A stretch of DNA of 64,000 nt from positions 1 to 64,000 of the forward strand of contig CALOBA010000057.1 in the NCBI GenBank assembly GCA_942491465.1. The letters are read 5' to 3'. A model generated the notes under the pieces. It searched no databases. It had not been told where the DNA came from and saw only the letters and a list, made by a program, of their open reading frames with translations. The translations under genes and the position numbers were made by a program. Below, piece by piece: positions 25,449 through 35,052 of the stretch. Every line of letters starts with the position of its first letter. Position 1 is the stretch's first letter. Source of the DNA: CALOBA01 sp942491465 (lineage in GTDB: Bacteria; Pseudomonadota; Gammaproteobacteria; Chromatiales; Chromatiaceae).

Positions 25449-28436
25449 TCAAGTCATAGCGCGCTGCCGATAGAGCCCCCCATCCACCACCGCGGCCATG
25501 GCGCCGCCGTCCATGTCTTCCCCCAAGAACTGCCGCAGTCGCTCGGCGCTCGCCGAGGGGTCCTGTATCACCGCACGGTGATTCAGGTAGAGCACATGCA
25601 TGTTTGGTTGCTGGGTCAGCCAGACCTTGATCCGGCGCAACTGGGTCTCGAAGGTGCGCTTTAGGATCGGTTCAGAAACAAGTGGCGCAGACGCCCGCTC
25701 GCTGAACCTTTTGATTGGCCATTTCCTTGTTTCTGAACCTTGACTTAGGGCCCTGTCATCAAGCTTCGTTTGCCCGCGCTCCAGGCGTTGCAGCATGGTC
25801 TTTTGCGAGCGCAGCATCTCGTCGAAATCCCGTTCGACGAAGAGGATGCGGTAATGCTTGTTCCGAGGCAGCGCGGGCAGCAGCTGGGCGACGACCTTGA
25901 CCACGCGTCCCTCGGCGCCGTCCAGCCAATGCTTGTCTTCGGCGTCGCGTAGGTGCAGCCGGGTGGCCCCCTCATGCTCGAAATAGCCCTTCGGATTGTC
26001 GTCGTCGGCGACGCGCTTGCCATCGGTGAGGGCGGCTCGTCCGCCGGCGTCCACCATCTGCATCAGCATCGAGGTGCCGGAGCGCGGCAGCCCGGCCACC
26101 ACGGTGATGAACGCCTCGGGCGCCTCGGGACCGGGCAGCCGATCACGGCTGACCATGGTCGGCTCCAGCAGGTTGTCGGCGTCGTCCTGGTGGGCGCCGG
26201 GGTCGCGGCGCAGCGGATGGTCCGGTTCCGCGGCGAGGTCGGCCAGGGCCGTGTCCGGCGACCTGAGGTCGGCCTTGGCATCGGCCAGCTGTCGAGCGCG
26301 AATCTCTCGAACCAGGCGCAAATGTTTCACCAAGTCCTCGCCGCGTCCGGGCATCCAGAACTTGTACAGCCGCACCAGTACCCGGTGGGCGCGCAGGAAG
26401 TTGGGATTGATGGCGACCGCCACCTGCAGCGCCCGCTCCGCGTCCTCCATACGGCGCAGCCGGATCAGCGCCAGCCCCAGCACATAATGGGCCAGCGGAT
26501 ACTCGTACAGGATACGGATGGTCTCCAGCGCTTGGTTGGCCGCCTCCCCTGCGCGGCGCCGGGGCAGTAGGCTGCGCGCCAGACCCAGGTGCGCGTGGGG
26601 GTTCAGCGGATCGATGGCCAGGGCCTTGTGATAGGCCGCCTCGGCGTCGTCGAACCGGCGCAGCCGCAACAGTGCTTCGCCGATCTGAATATGCAGGCCC
26701 GGGCGGCTGGGGTCGGCCTGACCCGCTCGGCGAAAATGCGCCAGTGCCTGTTCGGGCTGGTCCTCGTCGTGCAGGACGCAGCCCATCAGGTAATCCAGAT
26801 CGTAGCGGTTGAAATGGGCCAGCATGCGCTGTTTGTCCCATTCCCGACGGGTCTTCTCATCCAGCGCCTTGAAGTCCAACGGTGCGTCGTCGGCCAGATC
26901 CGGGTCCGCTTCACGCTGTTTGGCGAGCAGTTCATCGCGCATGGCTTGCAGGCGCTTGCCGGCGGTCTCGGCGGCCTCGACGCGGTCTTTGGTCAGGCGT
27001 TCCACCAGCTCGCGCAGCGCGGCGCTGTCGCCGGTGGAGCGGTAGCACATGGCGAGCTGAACGCCGAAGCGGAACTGCTGCCGGTCGTCGTGGTACAGCT
27101 CGATCAGCAGCGGGATGGCCTCCAGATACTGATCCGCGTCCATGAACGAACGCGCCAGGTTGTACTTGAGCTCGCGCGAGGTCTGATCGACGGCCTCCCG
27201 CAGGTCGCCGGACGGGGCCTCCACATAGCCCAGGGCCACCAGCTGATCCATGGCCTCCTTGGCCGCCAGGGGATCGACTTGCAGCGCCTGGTCCAGGCGC
27301 GCATCGTCGCCGGGCACCAGATCCCAGCTGGGGATATGCGTGACCTTGGGTGGCTGCTCGAAGACCTCCAACAGCGGCTTGCCATCCATGTCCTCGCCCA
27401 CCGGCATGCCCCAATGGGTCAGCAGCGTGGGGGTGATGTCCAGCAAGCTGGCGCCGTGCACCAGGGCATCCTGCTTGAGGCCGGGGCCGGCCATGATGAA
27501 CACGCCGAAGTCGCGATGCTCGATGGCCGGCCCGGCGGGCTCCGACGGGATGCCCACCGGGCGCAGGTGGTCCGGGTGAAAGCCGTGGTCGGAGCAGATC
27601 ACCACCGTGGTCTCCTCGGGCACCATGTCGAGCATCACCCCCAGCATCATGTCGTGGAATCGGTAGCCGGCCTCCACCACGCCGGAATAGAGCTCGAAGT
27701 CCCGCTCCGAAATATGCTCCCGGCGCGGCGGGTGGTACTTCATGAAGCCGTGACTGAAGTGGTCGATGGCGTCGTAGTAGACCGCGAACAGATCCCAGGG
27801 CTCGCCGTTCTGCAATAGCCAGGTGGCGGCGCCGTGGATGGACGCGCACTCCGCCAGCACCTTCATCACCGAGCCCAGACGCGGGTCATCTTCTTGATCG
27901 ATCTCCTGGGCCTTGGGCACGAAGGGCAGCACCTGCTCCACGCTGAGCTCGTTGGGATTGATGCGGGTCTCGGCCAGGGCCTCGGCCAGGCCCGGCGGAT
28001 GGATCATGCCCGGCGGGATGGGCCAGGGTTGCTCCGGCGGGCCCACGGCCACCTGATAATGATTCGACACCATGGCGCCGTTGATGGGCTCCACCGGGTG
28101 CGACGGCCACCAACCCACCACCGAGCTGCGGAGCCCCTGTTGATTGAGGATATTCCACAGCGCCTTGGTCTTGCGCGAATACTGGCTGATGGGCTGTACC
28201 CCGAAGCCGTTCGGGGTCGGCTCGCTGAAGCCGAGCACGCCGTGCTTTTGCGGTCGCTTGCCGGTGGCGATGCTGGTCCAGAGCATGGGCGAGAGCACCG
28301 GGTGCAGGGTGGACAGATTGCCCATGACCCCGCGTTCGATCAGCGCCGCCGTATGCGGCATCTTGCCGGCCTCGATCAGGGGGTGGATGACCTTCCAGTC
28401 GGCGGCGTCCCAGCCGATGATGAGTGTCTTCTTCAT
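25449..28436 (-). CDS. Phosphodiesterase-TPR-sulfotransferase fusion protein
   Basis: The 995-aa protein has three parts. Residues about 1-350 are a type I phosphodiesterase/nucleotide pyrophosphatase (alkaline phosphatase superfamily): Asp10 in IIGWDAADW, nucleophile Thr54 in WTSIATGK, and metal-site CSDHGFHPDH. Residues about 430-720 are TPR repeats (for instance AEAAYHKALAIDPLNPHAHLGLA). From about 765 a sulfotransferase domain follows, with the PAPS-binding GLPRSGTSM. A 28-codon palindromic insertion lies at about residues 897-924. Substrates are unknown; glycan or lipid modification would fit. It has no signal peptide. Confidence 0.9.
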   Translation of the reverse strand: MKKTLIIGWDAADWKVIHPLIEAGKMPHTAALIERGVMGNLSTLHPVLSPMLWTSIATGKRPQKHGVLGFSEPTPNGFGVQPISQYSRKTKALWNILNQQGLRSSVVGWWPSHPVEPINGAMVSNHYQVAVGPPEQPWPIPPGMIHPPGLAEALAETRINPNELSVEQVLPFVPKAQEIDQEDDPRLGSVMKVLAECASIHGAATWLLQNGEPWDLFAVYYDAIDHFSHGFMKYHPPRREHISERDFELYSGVVEAGYRFHDMMLGVMLDMVPEETTVVICSDHGFHPDHLRPVGIPSEPAGPAIEHRDFGVFIMAGPGLKQDALVHGASLLDITPTLLTHWGMPVGEDMDGKPLLEVFEQPPKVTHIPSWDLVPGDDARLDQALQVDPLAAKEAMDQLVALGYVEAPSGDLREAVDQTSRELKYNLARSFMDADQYLEAIPLLIELYHDDRQQFRFGVQLAMCYRSTGDSAALRELVERLTKDRVEAAETAGKRLQAMRDELLAKQREADPDLADDAPLDFKALDEKTRREWDKQRMLAHFNRYDLDYLMGCVLHDEDQPEQALAHFRRAGQADPSRPGLHIQIGEALLRLRRFDDAEAAYHKALAIDPLNPHAHLGLARSLLPRRRAGEAANQALETIRILYEYPLAHYVLGLALIRLRRMEDAERALQVAVAINPNFLRAHRVLVRLYKFWMPGRGEDLVKHLRLVREIRARQLADAKADLRSPDTALADLAAEPDHPLRRDPGAHQDDADNLLEPTMVSRDRLPGPEAPEAFITVVAGLPRSGTSMLMQMVDAGGRAALTDGKRVADDDNPKGYFEHEGATRLHLRDAEDKHWLDGAEGRVVKVVAQLLPALPRNKHYRILFVERDFDEMLRSQKTMLQRLERGQTKLDDRALSQGSETRKWPIKRFSERASAPLVSEPILKRTFETQLRRIKVWLTQQPNMHVLYLNHRAVIQDPSASAERLRQFLGEDMDGGAMAAVVDGGLYRQRAMT
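25661..25749. mobile_element. 84-bp in-frame palindromic insertion (MITE-like) inside the fusion gene
   Basis: Two TTAGG copies (25661-25665 and 25745-25749) flank an element with perfect 14-bp inverted repeats GGTTCAGAAACAAG (25669-25682) and CTTGTTTCTGAACC (25726-25739). The distance between direct repeats is 84 nt, exactly 28 codons. Removing one repeat plus the element gives the continuous reading RALKRTFETQLRR, which fits the expected sulfotransferase sequence. A third GGTTCAG lies inside on the complementary strand. Confidence 0.75.
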
Positions 28437-28618
28437 GGGGGAGGAGATGCGCCGGGAATGCGGAGCGACCGCATGCGACGGTCAGCCCTCGGGGAAGCGA
28501 TCGGAGTGGGGAGGGGTCGGAGAAGGCACGACGCGGGGCCGCGGGGGAATGCTCCCCGGCTGGCTCCGCGTCGGTTCCGGATCGGATTCCGGGTCGGATT
28601 CCGGTCTTGGCCTCGGAA

Positions 28619-29329
28619 TCAGGCGGCTTGTCGCTGACGGCGACGACGGGTCGCGCCGATGCCGGCGGCGCCTAGGGCGAGCAGGCCCAGGGTGGCTGGA
28701 GCAGGCACGCCGGTTGCACCGGCCTGGATGCTGCCAGTCTCGGTCTCGAGGGCCCAGTCGATGGCGGTGATGCGGATGGGTCGGTCACTGGCGTCGGTGT
28801 CGATGCGCAAGCGAATCCAGCCCGCCGCGCTGCCTCCAAGCCCGACAAAGGATGTCACGCCGTCCGAAAACAATGGATTAGCGGTGCCACCGGATGTCAT
28901 GCCGAAGCCAAATATATCCGGGTTAGGCGATGCAGCCGTAATGGTCTGCCCGAAGGAAAACTTACGCAGTACCGAGCCGGTGACGATCGGACCAAGCGGC
29001 GCGCCAACGAAAGCGACGCCGGCGGCGGCGTCGCTCGCGTTCTGATCCAGAAAGATCTGCACGATCGGAACGGCGCCGGTGCCAAAGTTCAGCAGCAAGG
29101 ATGCAGTCGCCGAAAACGTGCCGGTACCCGTATGCTCGACGCTGACGTTCTGATTGGCGCCGCTGTAGACGATGGTGGCATCGGCCTGACCGCACATGGC
29201 CAGGGCGGAGCCGGCGGCCGTGGCATAGGCGGTCCAGGCCACGGGCTTGTTGCTGCGTGCATCAAGGTAGCCGCTGCTGGAGACCTTGTAGGCCGCGAGG
29301 CCCTGATCGATGGATGCTGCTTTTGACAT
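28619..29329 (-). CDS. PEP-CTERM sorting domain protein
   Basis: The 236-aa product ends in a PEP-CTERM-type signal: a VPAPATL motif, a hydrophobic stretch (GLLALGAAGIGA) and a basic RRRRQRQ tail. The body is Gly/Ser/Thr-rich, as in typical exported PEP-CTERM proteins. The N-terminus is not a classical signal peptide, although a weakly hydrophobic run (AYATAAGSALAMCG) is present. No exosortase gene lies in the window. A GACAAC array begins 75 nt upstream of the ATG. Confidence 0.8.
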   Translation of the reverse strand: MSKAASIDQGLAAYKVSSSGYLDARSNKPVAWTAYATAAGSALAMCGQADATIVYSGANQNVSVEHTGTGTFSATASLLLNFGTGAVPIVQIFLDQNASDAAAGVAFVGAPLGPIVTGSVLRKFSFGQTITAASPNPDIFGFGMTSGGTANPLFSDGVTSFVGLGGSAAGWIRLRIDTDASDRPIRITAIDWALETETGSIQAGATGVPAPATLGLLALGAAGIGATRRRRQRQAA

Positions 29330-29403
29330 TGGGAGTACCTGGTTGAGGCCGATAAGTAACGGTTCACTAACAAGTTAAACAACTACCTAGCACAACTAGG
29401 ATT
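29330..29403 (-). other. Leader of the PEP-CTERM gene
   Basis: 74 nt between the hexamer array and ATG 29329. The region is AT-richer than its surroundings, which would suit a promoter or leader. No clear -35/-10 pair was assigned. Confidence 0.3.
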
Positions 29404-29510
<107 letters not shown>

Positions 29511-29649
29511 GGGCTGACATGTTCACGTTGTTTCTGAATTTTTCCTAAGGGATAGGAAACCCAAGCCACCCTCAGCGCCCAGGTTAGCTCGGAACCTGAG
29601 GCTAGCGGGGGTGGTCTGCGCCGTCAACACCCAACAGCAGGACTGATGG

Positions 29650-29797
29650 ACGTCGGGCGCGGTGCCGGCGCATCGCGTTGCCCGCGCCGAGGGTCTGCGG
29701 GTCACCGGAACCCTCGGCGTCCTGCCCAAGGCCAAGCGCATGGGCCTGCTGGGCAACATCACCGAGGCTGTCGCCGACTCGCGTGCGACCGGCATGC
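29650..29797 (+). pseudogene. Fragment of a DUF3368/PIN-like toxin gene
   Basis: The frame through 29662-29797 reads VARAEGLRVTGTLGVLPKAK and continues KRMGLLGNI. This matches the C-terminal signature of DUF3368 VapC-like proteins (GLxVTGTLGVLxxAKxxGLI). An in-frame stop at 29644 and the loss of similarity after about 29797 show that only a remnant is left. No antitoxin is visible. The identification rests on one motif. Confidence 0.5.
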
Positions 29798-29893
29798 CTG
29801 TTTGTCGCGAACGATGCATCACATCGAAAATCTGTCCAAGCGCTTGGTTTCCTTCGCGTCTTCGCGCCTTCGCGTGAGATGTCGGACAGGCCC

Positions 29894-30046
29894 CTAGCGC
29901 TTTGCCGCGAAAATTCCGAGACCGCCCGCAGCTGTGGGAGCGATTTGCAATCGCGACCGCCGCGACGCGGAAGTCGCGACTGCAAGTCGCTCCCACAGCG
30001 CCAATTGGGCATGCCGGCGGTCTTGGGACTTCCGCAGCGGTGCACT
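29894..30046 (+). repeat. 153-bp dispersed palindromic repeat, copy 2
   Basis: Nearly identical to 20308-20460, with one noted base difference near the left end (CTAGCGC for CTAGTGC). The right end GCACTAG mirrors the left end, so the element has short terminal inverted repeats. Its last bases contribute to the stop codon (TAG, complementary strand) of the adjacent acyltransferase gene. Confidence 0.88.
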
Positions 30047-30974
30047 AGCGCCGCCGCCGACGCTTGGGCGGATAGATCGGCGGCTCGCCGTCGGGGCGGG
30101 TCTTGAAGCGGCGGTGGACCCAGAAGTATTGCGCCGGCATGTCGCGCAGACGGGCCTCGATGACCTGGTTCATACGCGCGGTGTCGGCAGCCTCGTCGCC
30201 GCTGGGGAATGCGGCGATGGGGGGATCGAAGAACAGGTCGACGCCGCGGCCGTCGGGGTGGAAGCGGGCGAAGGTGGGGATGACCTCGGCGCGGGCGAGC
30301 CGGGCGATGCGGCCCAGGGTCGGCACGGTGGCCGCCGGGATGCCGCAGAACGGGGCGAAGATGCCGCGGCGCCGGCCCGGGTCCTGGTCCGGCAGGTAGA
30401 AGAACGGGGTGCCCCGGCGCAGCGCGCGGATCAGGCCGCGCAGGTCGTCGTGGCGCTCCACCGGGATGCTGCCGAAGCGGGTGCGGCCCTGGCGGACCTG
30501 GGCGTCGATGACCGGGTTGCGGATGCGCTGGTACATGTACATGCCCGGGTGCACCTGGGTGGCGCAGCCCGAGGCGCCAAGCTCCAGGCCGAGGAAGTGG
30601 GGCACCAGCAGGATCACCGGCCGGCCCTCGGCGATGAGGGCGTCGATGTGCTCGCGGTTGTGGATGTGGATGATCCGCCGCAGCCGCCGCGCCGAGGCGG
30701 TCCAGCTCAGGCCCTGGCAGACGGCGGCCTGGCCCAGGTAGGCGAAGTGCTCGCGCAGCAGCCGTCGGCGCTCGCGCTGGTCCAGCTCCGGCAGGCAGGT
30801 CTGCAGGTTGATCTCGGCGACCCTGCGCCGTCCGCCGGCCAGCGGATAGGCGATACGCCCCAGGGCGCGGCCGACGACGGCGAGCACCGGGAAGGGCAGC
30901 AGGGCCAGCAGCCGGAACAGGCCGACGGCGAGCCAGGCCGGCCAGTGGCGGGGGTGCAGCAGCGCGGTCTTCAT
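30045..30974 (-). CDS. LpxL/HtrB-family lipid A acyltransferase
   Basis: The 309-residue protein has a N-terminal hydrophobic membrane anchor (LAVGLFRLLALLPFPVLAVV) and the catalytic HX4E motif in VPHFLGLE. It shows the family regions GxPFFYLPDQDPGR and VPTLGRIARLA. It would transfer a secondary acyl chain to Kdo2-lipid A precursors at the inner membrane. LpxL versus LpxM cannot be separated from the sequence. The C-terminus is a run of Arg and the stop codon overlaps the end of the 153-bp repeat, so the C-terminus may have been altered by the insertion. Confidence 0.88.
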   Translation of the reverse strand: MKTALLHPRHWPAWLAVGLFRLLALLPFPVLAVVGRALGRIAYPLAGGRRRVAEINLQTCLPELDQRERRRLLREHFAYLGQAAVCQGLSWTASARRLRRIIHIHNREHIDALIAEGRPVILLVPHFLGLELGASGCATQVHPGMYMYQRIRNPVIDAQVRQGRTRFGSIPVERHDDLRGLIRALRRGTPFFYLPDQDPGRRRGIFAPFCGIPAATVPTLGRIARLARAEVIPTFARFHPDGRGVDLFFDPPIAAFPSGDEAADTARMNQVIEARLRDMPAQYFWVHRRFKTRPDGEPPIYPPKRRRRR

Positions 30975-31113
30975 GCCGGCCTATTCGGAACCAGGCGCGC
31001 TGGATGCGGCGGATGTACCCAAGCGCGGCAAGCCGCCGCAGCAGGTCCACGGCCCCTTGCTGATGGCCCCTTGAGCATCATTCCGGCCACGGGTCGGAAG
31101 ACGCCAACGCCGC

Positions 31114-31590
31114 TCAGTCGTGCAACAACGCCACGGCCAGCGCGGCGATGCCCTCGCGGCGACCGGTAAAGCCGAGGTGCTCGGTGGTGGTGGCCTTGAC
31201 GTTGACGCGGGCCTCGGGGCAGCCGAGGTCCAGGGCCAGGGTGGCGCGCATGGCGGCGATGTGCGGGGCGAGCTTGGGCGCCTGGGCGATGATGGTCAGG
31301 TCGACGTTGCCGACCTTGAGGCCGCGACCGTCGAGGTCGGCGATCACGCGGCGCAGCAGGATGCGGCTGTCGATGTCCTTGAAGGCGTCGTCGTCGTCCG
31401 GAAAATGGTGGCCGATGTCGCCCAGCCCGGCGGCGCCGAGCAGCGCATCGCAGAGGGCATGGATAGCGACGTCGCCGTCGGAGTGCGCGGCCAGGCCCAG
31501 GTCGTGGGGGACCTCGACGCCAGCCAGGACCAGTCGGCGGTCCGGTGCGAAACAGTGAACGTCGAAGCCCTGACCGATGAGGATGCTCAT
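31114..31590 (-). CDS. ispF: 2-C-methyl-D-erythritol 2,4-cyclodiphosphate synthase
   Basis: IspF catalyses ring closure of CDP-ME-2-phosphate to MEcPP in the MEP isoprenoid pathway. The 158-aa product has the usual length, with the metal-binding DVH at residues 10-12, AHSDGDVAIHALCDALLGA, and the C-terminal KATTTEHLGFTGR. ATG at 31590 overlaps the ispD stop by 4 nt (ATGA). It is the last gene of the eno-ftsB-ispD-ispF run. Confidence 0.97.
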   Translation of the reverse strand: MSILIGQGFDVHCFAPDRRLVLAGVEVPHDLGLAAHSDGDVAIHALCDALLGAAGLGDIGHHFPDDDDAFKDIDSRILLRRVIADLDGRGLKVGNVDLTIIAQAPKLAPHIAAMRATLALDLGCPEARVNVKATTTEHLGFTGRREGIAALAVALLHD

Positions 31591-32327
31591 GCGTCGATGC
31601 GCCCCTGTTGATGGAGGAAGAATTCGGCCAGCGGCAGGTCCTCCGGCCGGGTGATCTTGATGTTGTCGGCGTGGCCCTCGACCATCCGCGGCCGCAGCCC
31701 GGAGAGCTCGACGGCGCTGGCGTCGTCGGTGACCAGCTGGCCGTTCGATAGGGCCTGAGTCAGCGCCCGATGCAGCAGTCCGAGCCGGAACGCCTGGGGC
31801 GTATAGGCCCGCCACAGGGCCTCACGGGGGACGGTGGCGACGATCTCGGGACCGATGCCGGGTCGATCATCGCCGCCCTGCCCCACCACCCGCTTGACGG
31901 TATCGTGCACCGGGATGCCGAGCAGCGCGCCCACCGGCTCGTCGGCCAGCGCCGCCAGCAGCGCATCCAGGTCCGCACGGCGCAGACAGGGCCGCGCCGC
32001 GTCATGCACCAGCACCCAGTCCTCTGCACCCGCCGCGGCGTCGGCGACCAGCCCGTCGAGCCCGTTGCAGACCGAGTGGCAGCGCTCCTTGCCGCCGTCC
32101 ACCCGCCGCACCCGCGGATCATCGGCGAACGGCCCCTCGGACCACCAGGCATCGGCCGGGTCCAGCGCCACCACACAGCCGGCGATGGCCGGATGCTCCA
32201 GGAACAGCCCGAGGACGTGGTCGATGACCCGCCGCCCGGCCAGCGGCAGATATTGCTTGGGTAGCCGAGCGCCGAACCGCCGGCCGACGCCGGCGGCCGG
32301 GATCATCGCCCAGTAGCGCTCAGTCAT
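31587..32327 (-). CDS. ispD: 2-C-methyl-D-erythritol 4-phosphate cytidylyltransferase
   Basis: IspD forms CDP-ME from CTP and MEP. The 246-aa protein has the nucleotide-binding IPAAGVGRRFGARLPKQYL near residues 9-27, VLVHDAARPC with the conserved DAARP, and TDDASAVE. The order ftsB-ispD-ispF is the standard one in gammaproteobacteria. It overlaps ftsB by 8 nt upstream and ispF by 4 nt downstream. Confidence 0.97.
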   Translation of the reverse strand: MTERYWAMIPAAGVGRRFGARLPKQYLPLAGRRVIDHVLGLFLEHPAIAGCVVALDPADAWWSEGPFADDPRVRRVDGGKERCHSVCNGLDGLVADAAAGAEDWVLVHDAARPCLRRADLDALLAALADEPVGALLGIPVHDTVKRVVGQGGDDRPGIGPEIVATVPREALWRAYTPQAFRLGLLHRALTQALSNGQLVTDDASAVELSGLRPRMVEGHADNIKITRPEDLPLAEFFLHQQGRIDA

Positions 32328-32610
32328 GGGTGCCTCCGTCCTGCTCGATGACCTGCAGGAAGACCTCGCCCTGCTTGATCATGCCCAGCTCGCTGCGCGC
32401 GCGCTCCTCGATGGCCGACTGGCCGTGCGTCAGGTCTTCCACCTCGGCGGCCAGGGCCCGGTTGCGGGCCTTCATCTCGGCGATCTCCGTCTGGTAGTCG
32501 GCGATCTGCCGACGCAGCTGATGCAACTCCTCCAGGCTGCCGTCGCCGACCCAGAGCCGATATTGCAGCGCACCGAAGGCGACCAGCAGCAACAGGACCA
32601 GCCAGCGCAT
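32320..32610 (-). CDS. ftsB: Cell division protein FtsB
   Basis: FtsB is the small bitopic divisome protein that pairs with FtsL and FtsQ. This 96-aa product has one N-terminal membrane helix (about residues 3-18), then a coiled-coil rich in Leu, Glu and Arg, and the conserved ERARSELGMIKQGEVFLQV motif. It lies between eno and ispD as usual; the gap to eno is 5 nt. Confidence 0.95.
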   Translation of the reverse strand: MRWLVLLLLVAFGALQYRLWVGDGSLEELHQLRRQIADYQTEIAEMKARNRALAAEVEDLTHGQSAIEERARSELGMIKQGEVFLQVIEQDGGTHD

Positions 32611-32615
32611 CGGGC

Positions 32616-33893
32616 CTACAGCCAGCTGAAGGCGTCGCGGCCGGCGTAGACGGCCGCGTCACCCAACTGATCCTCGATCCGCATCAGCTGGTTGTACTTG
32701 GCGACGCGGTCGGAGCGCGACAGCGAGCCGGTCTTGATCTGACCGGTGGCGGCGGCCACCGCCAGGTCGGCGATGGTGGTGTCCTCGGTCTCGCCGGAGC
32801 GATGGGAGACCACCGCCGTGTAGCCGGCGGCATGGGCCATGCGGATCGCCTCCATGGTCTCGGTCAGGGTGCCGATCTGGTTGACCTTGATCAAGATGGA
32901 GTTGGCGATCTTCTTGTCGATGCCCTCCTGCAGGATCTTGGTGTTGGTGACGAACAGGTCGTCGCCCACCAGCTGGACCTTCTCGCCCATGCGCTCGCTC
33001 ATCTCCTTCCAGCCGTCCCAGTCGCCCTCGGCCAGACCGTCTTCGATGGTCAGGATCGGGTACTTGCCGACCCAGTCCAACAACAGGTCGACCATGCCGC
33101 TGGCGTCGAGGGTGCGGCCCTCGCCCTTGAGTTCGTACTTGCCGCCCTCGTAGAACTCCGAGCTGGCGACGTCCATGCCGAGGTAGATGTCCTTGCCGGC
33201 CTTGTAGCCGGCCTGCTCGATGGCCTCGAGGATGACCTCGATGGCGGCCTCGTTCGACGGCAGGTCGGGGGCGAAGCCGCCCTCGTCGCCGACGGAGGTG
33301 GCCAGGCCCCGGCCGTGCAGGACCTTCTTCAGCGCATGGAAGACCTCGGCGCCGTAGCGCACCGCCTCGCGGATGCTGGAGGCGCCCACGGGCAGGATCA
33401 TGAACTCCTGGAAGTCGACGCTGTTGTCGGCATGTTCGCCGCCGTTGATGATATTCATCATCGGCACCGGCAGCCGGTAGTTGCCGTCGCCCAGGTACTG
33501 ATACAACGGCATGGCCTGCCCCTGGGCCGCCGCATGGGCCACGGCCATGGACACGCCCAAGATGGCGTTGGCGCCCAGACGCCCCTTATTCTCGGTGCCG
33601 TCGAGCTCGATCATGCGCCGATCGATGGCCTCCTGGCCTGCGACGTCCATGCCGACGACGGCATCGCGGATCTCGCCGCTGATGTTGTCGCAGGCGTTCA
33701 GCACGCCCTTGCCGCCGTAGCGGGACTTGTCGCCGTCGCGCAGCTCCAGCGCCTCGCGCGAGCCGGTGGAGGCCCCGGACGGGACGATGGCGCGGCCGAT
33801 GGCGCCGTCGGCGGTGATGACATCGGCCTCGACGGTGGGATTGCCGCGGGAATCCAGGACTTCGCGGGCACGGACCTCGACGATTTCAGACAT
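32616..33893 (-). CDS. eno: Enolase
   Basis: This glycolytic enzyme interconverts 2-phosphoglycerate and phosphoenolpyruvate; it is also a degradosome component in gammaproteobacteria. The 425-aa product has VLDSRGNPTVE near the N-terminus, GGEHADN, the metal-binding IEDGLAE and the signature LIKVNQIGTLTE, followed by SHRSGETED. ATG at 33893 is preceded by GAGG. A hexamer array lies about 106 nt upstream. Confidence 0.98.
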   Translation of the reverse strand: MSEIVEVRAREVLDSRGNPTVEADVITADGAIGRAIVPSGASTGSREALELRDGDKSRYGGKGVLNACDNISGEIRDAVVGMDVAGQEAIDRRMIELDGTENKGRLGANAILGVSMAVAHAAAQGQAMPLYQYLGDGNYRLPVPMMNIINGGEHADNSVDFQEFMILPVGASSIREAVRYGAEVFHALKKVLHGRGLATSVGDEGGFAPDLPSNEAAIEVILEAIEQAGYKAGKDIYLGMDVASSEFYEGGKYELKGEGRTLDASGMVDLLLDWVGKYPILTIEDGLAEGDWDGWKEMSERMGEKVQLVGDDLFVTNTKILQEGIDKKIANSILIKVNQIGTLTETMEAIRMAHAAGYTAVVSHRSGETEDTTIADLAVAAATGQIKTGSLSRSDRVAKYNQLMRIEDQLGDAAVYAGRDAFSWL

Positions 33894-34206
33894 GGGTGCT
33901 ACCTCGGGATTGGGTTGATGGTCGGTGAGAAGAACATGGCCAGGCGCATCAGCGCGGAAACGCCGGGAGGAGCCTGGCCTGTTTCGTTGTCTCGGTAGTA
34001 ATCGTAATCGTTGTCGTTGTCGTTGTCGTTGTCGTAATCGTTCTTTTCCTCGTCGTACGCGTTGTTACGCGTGGCCTCGATTACGACAGCGACAACGAAC
34101 GGAACTCCTGCTCCAACCGCTAGGCGCTACTCATCTGGTCGGCCGGGAGCGGACTGGCTGGATGCGCTGCGCTTATCCACCCTCCAGGCTCCGCGGCTGG
34201 TCCGGT
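33894..34206. other. Intergenic region kdsA-eno with hexamer array
   Basis: 313 nt between kdsA and eno. It contains the hexamer array 33999-34042 and a short inverted copy at 34079-34098. No coding sequence was recognised. Confidence 0.6.
33999..34098 (-). repeat. GACAAC hexanucleotide array 3, with inverted copy
   Basis: On the eno strand the array reads GACAAC about four times, flanked on both sides by GATTAC units (33999-34042). A short opposite-strand copy lies at 34079-34098, allowing a hairpin. The distance to the eno ATG is 106 nt. Confidence 0.85.
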
Positions 34207-35048
<842 letters not shown>

Positions 35049-35052
<4 letters not shown>

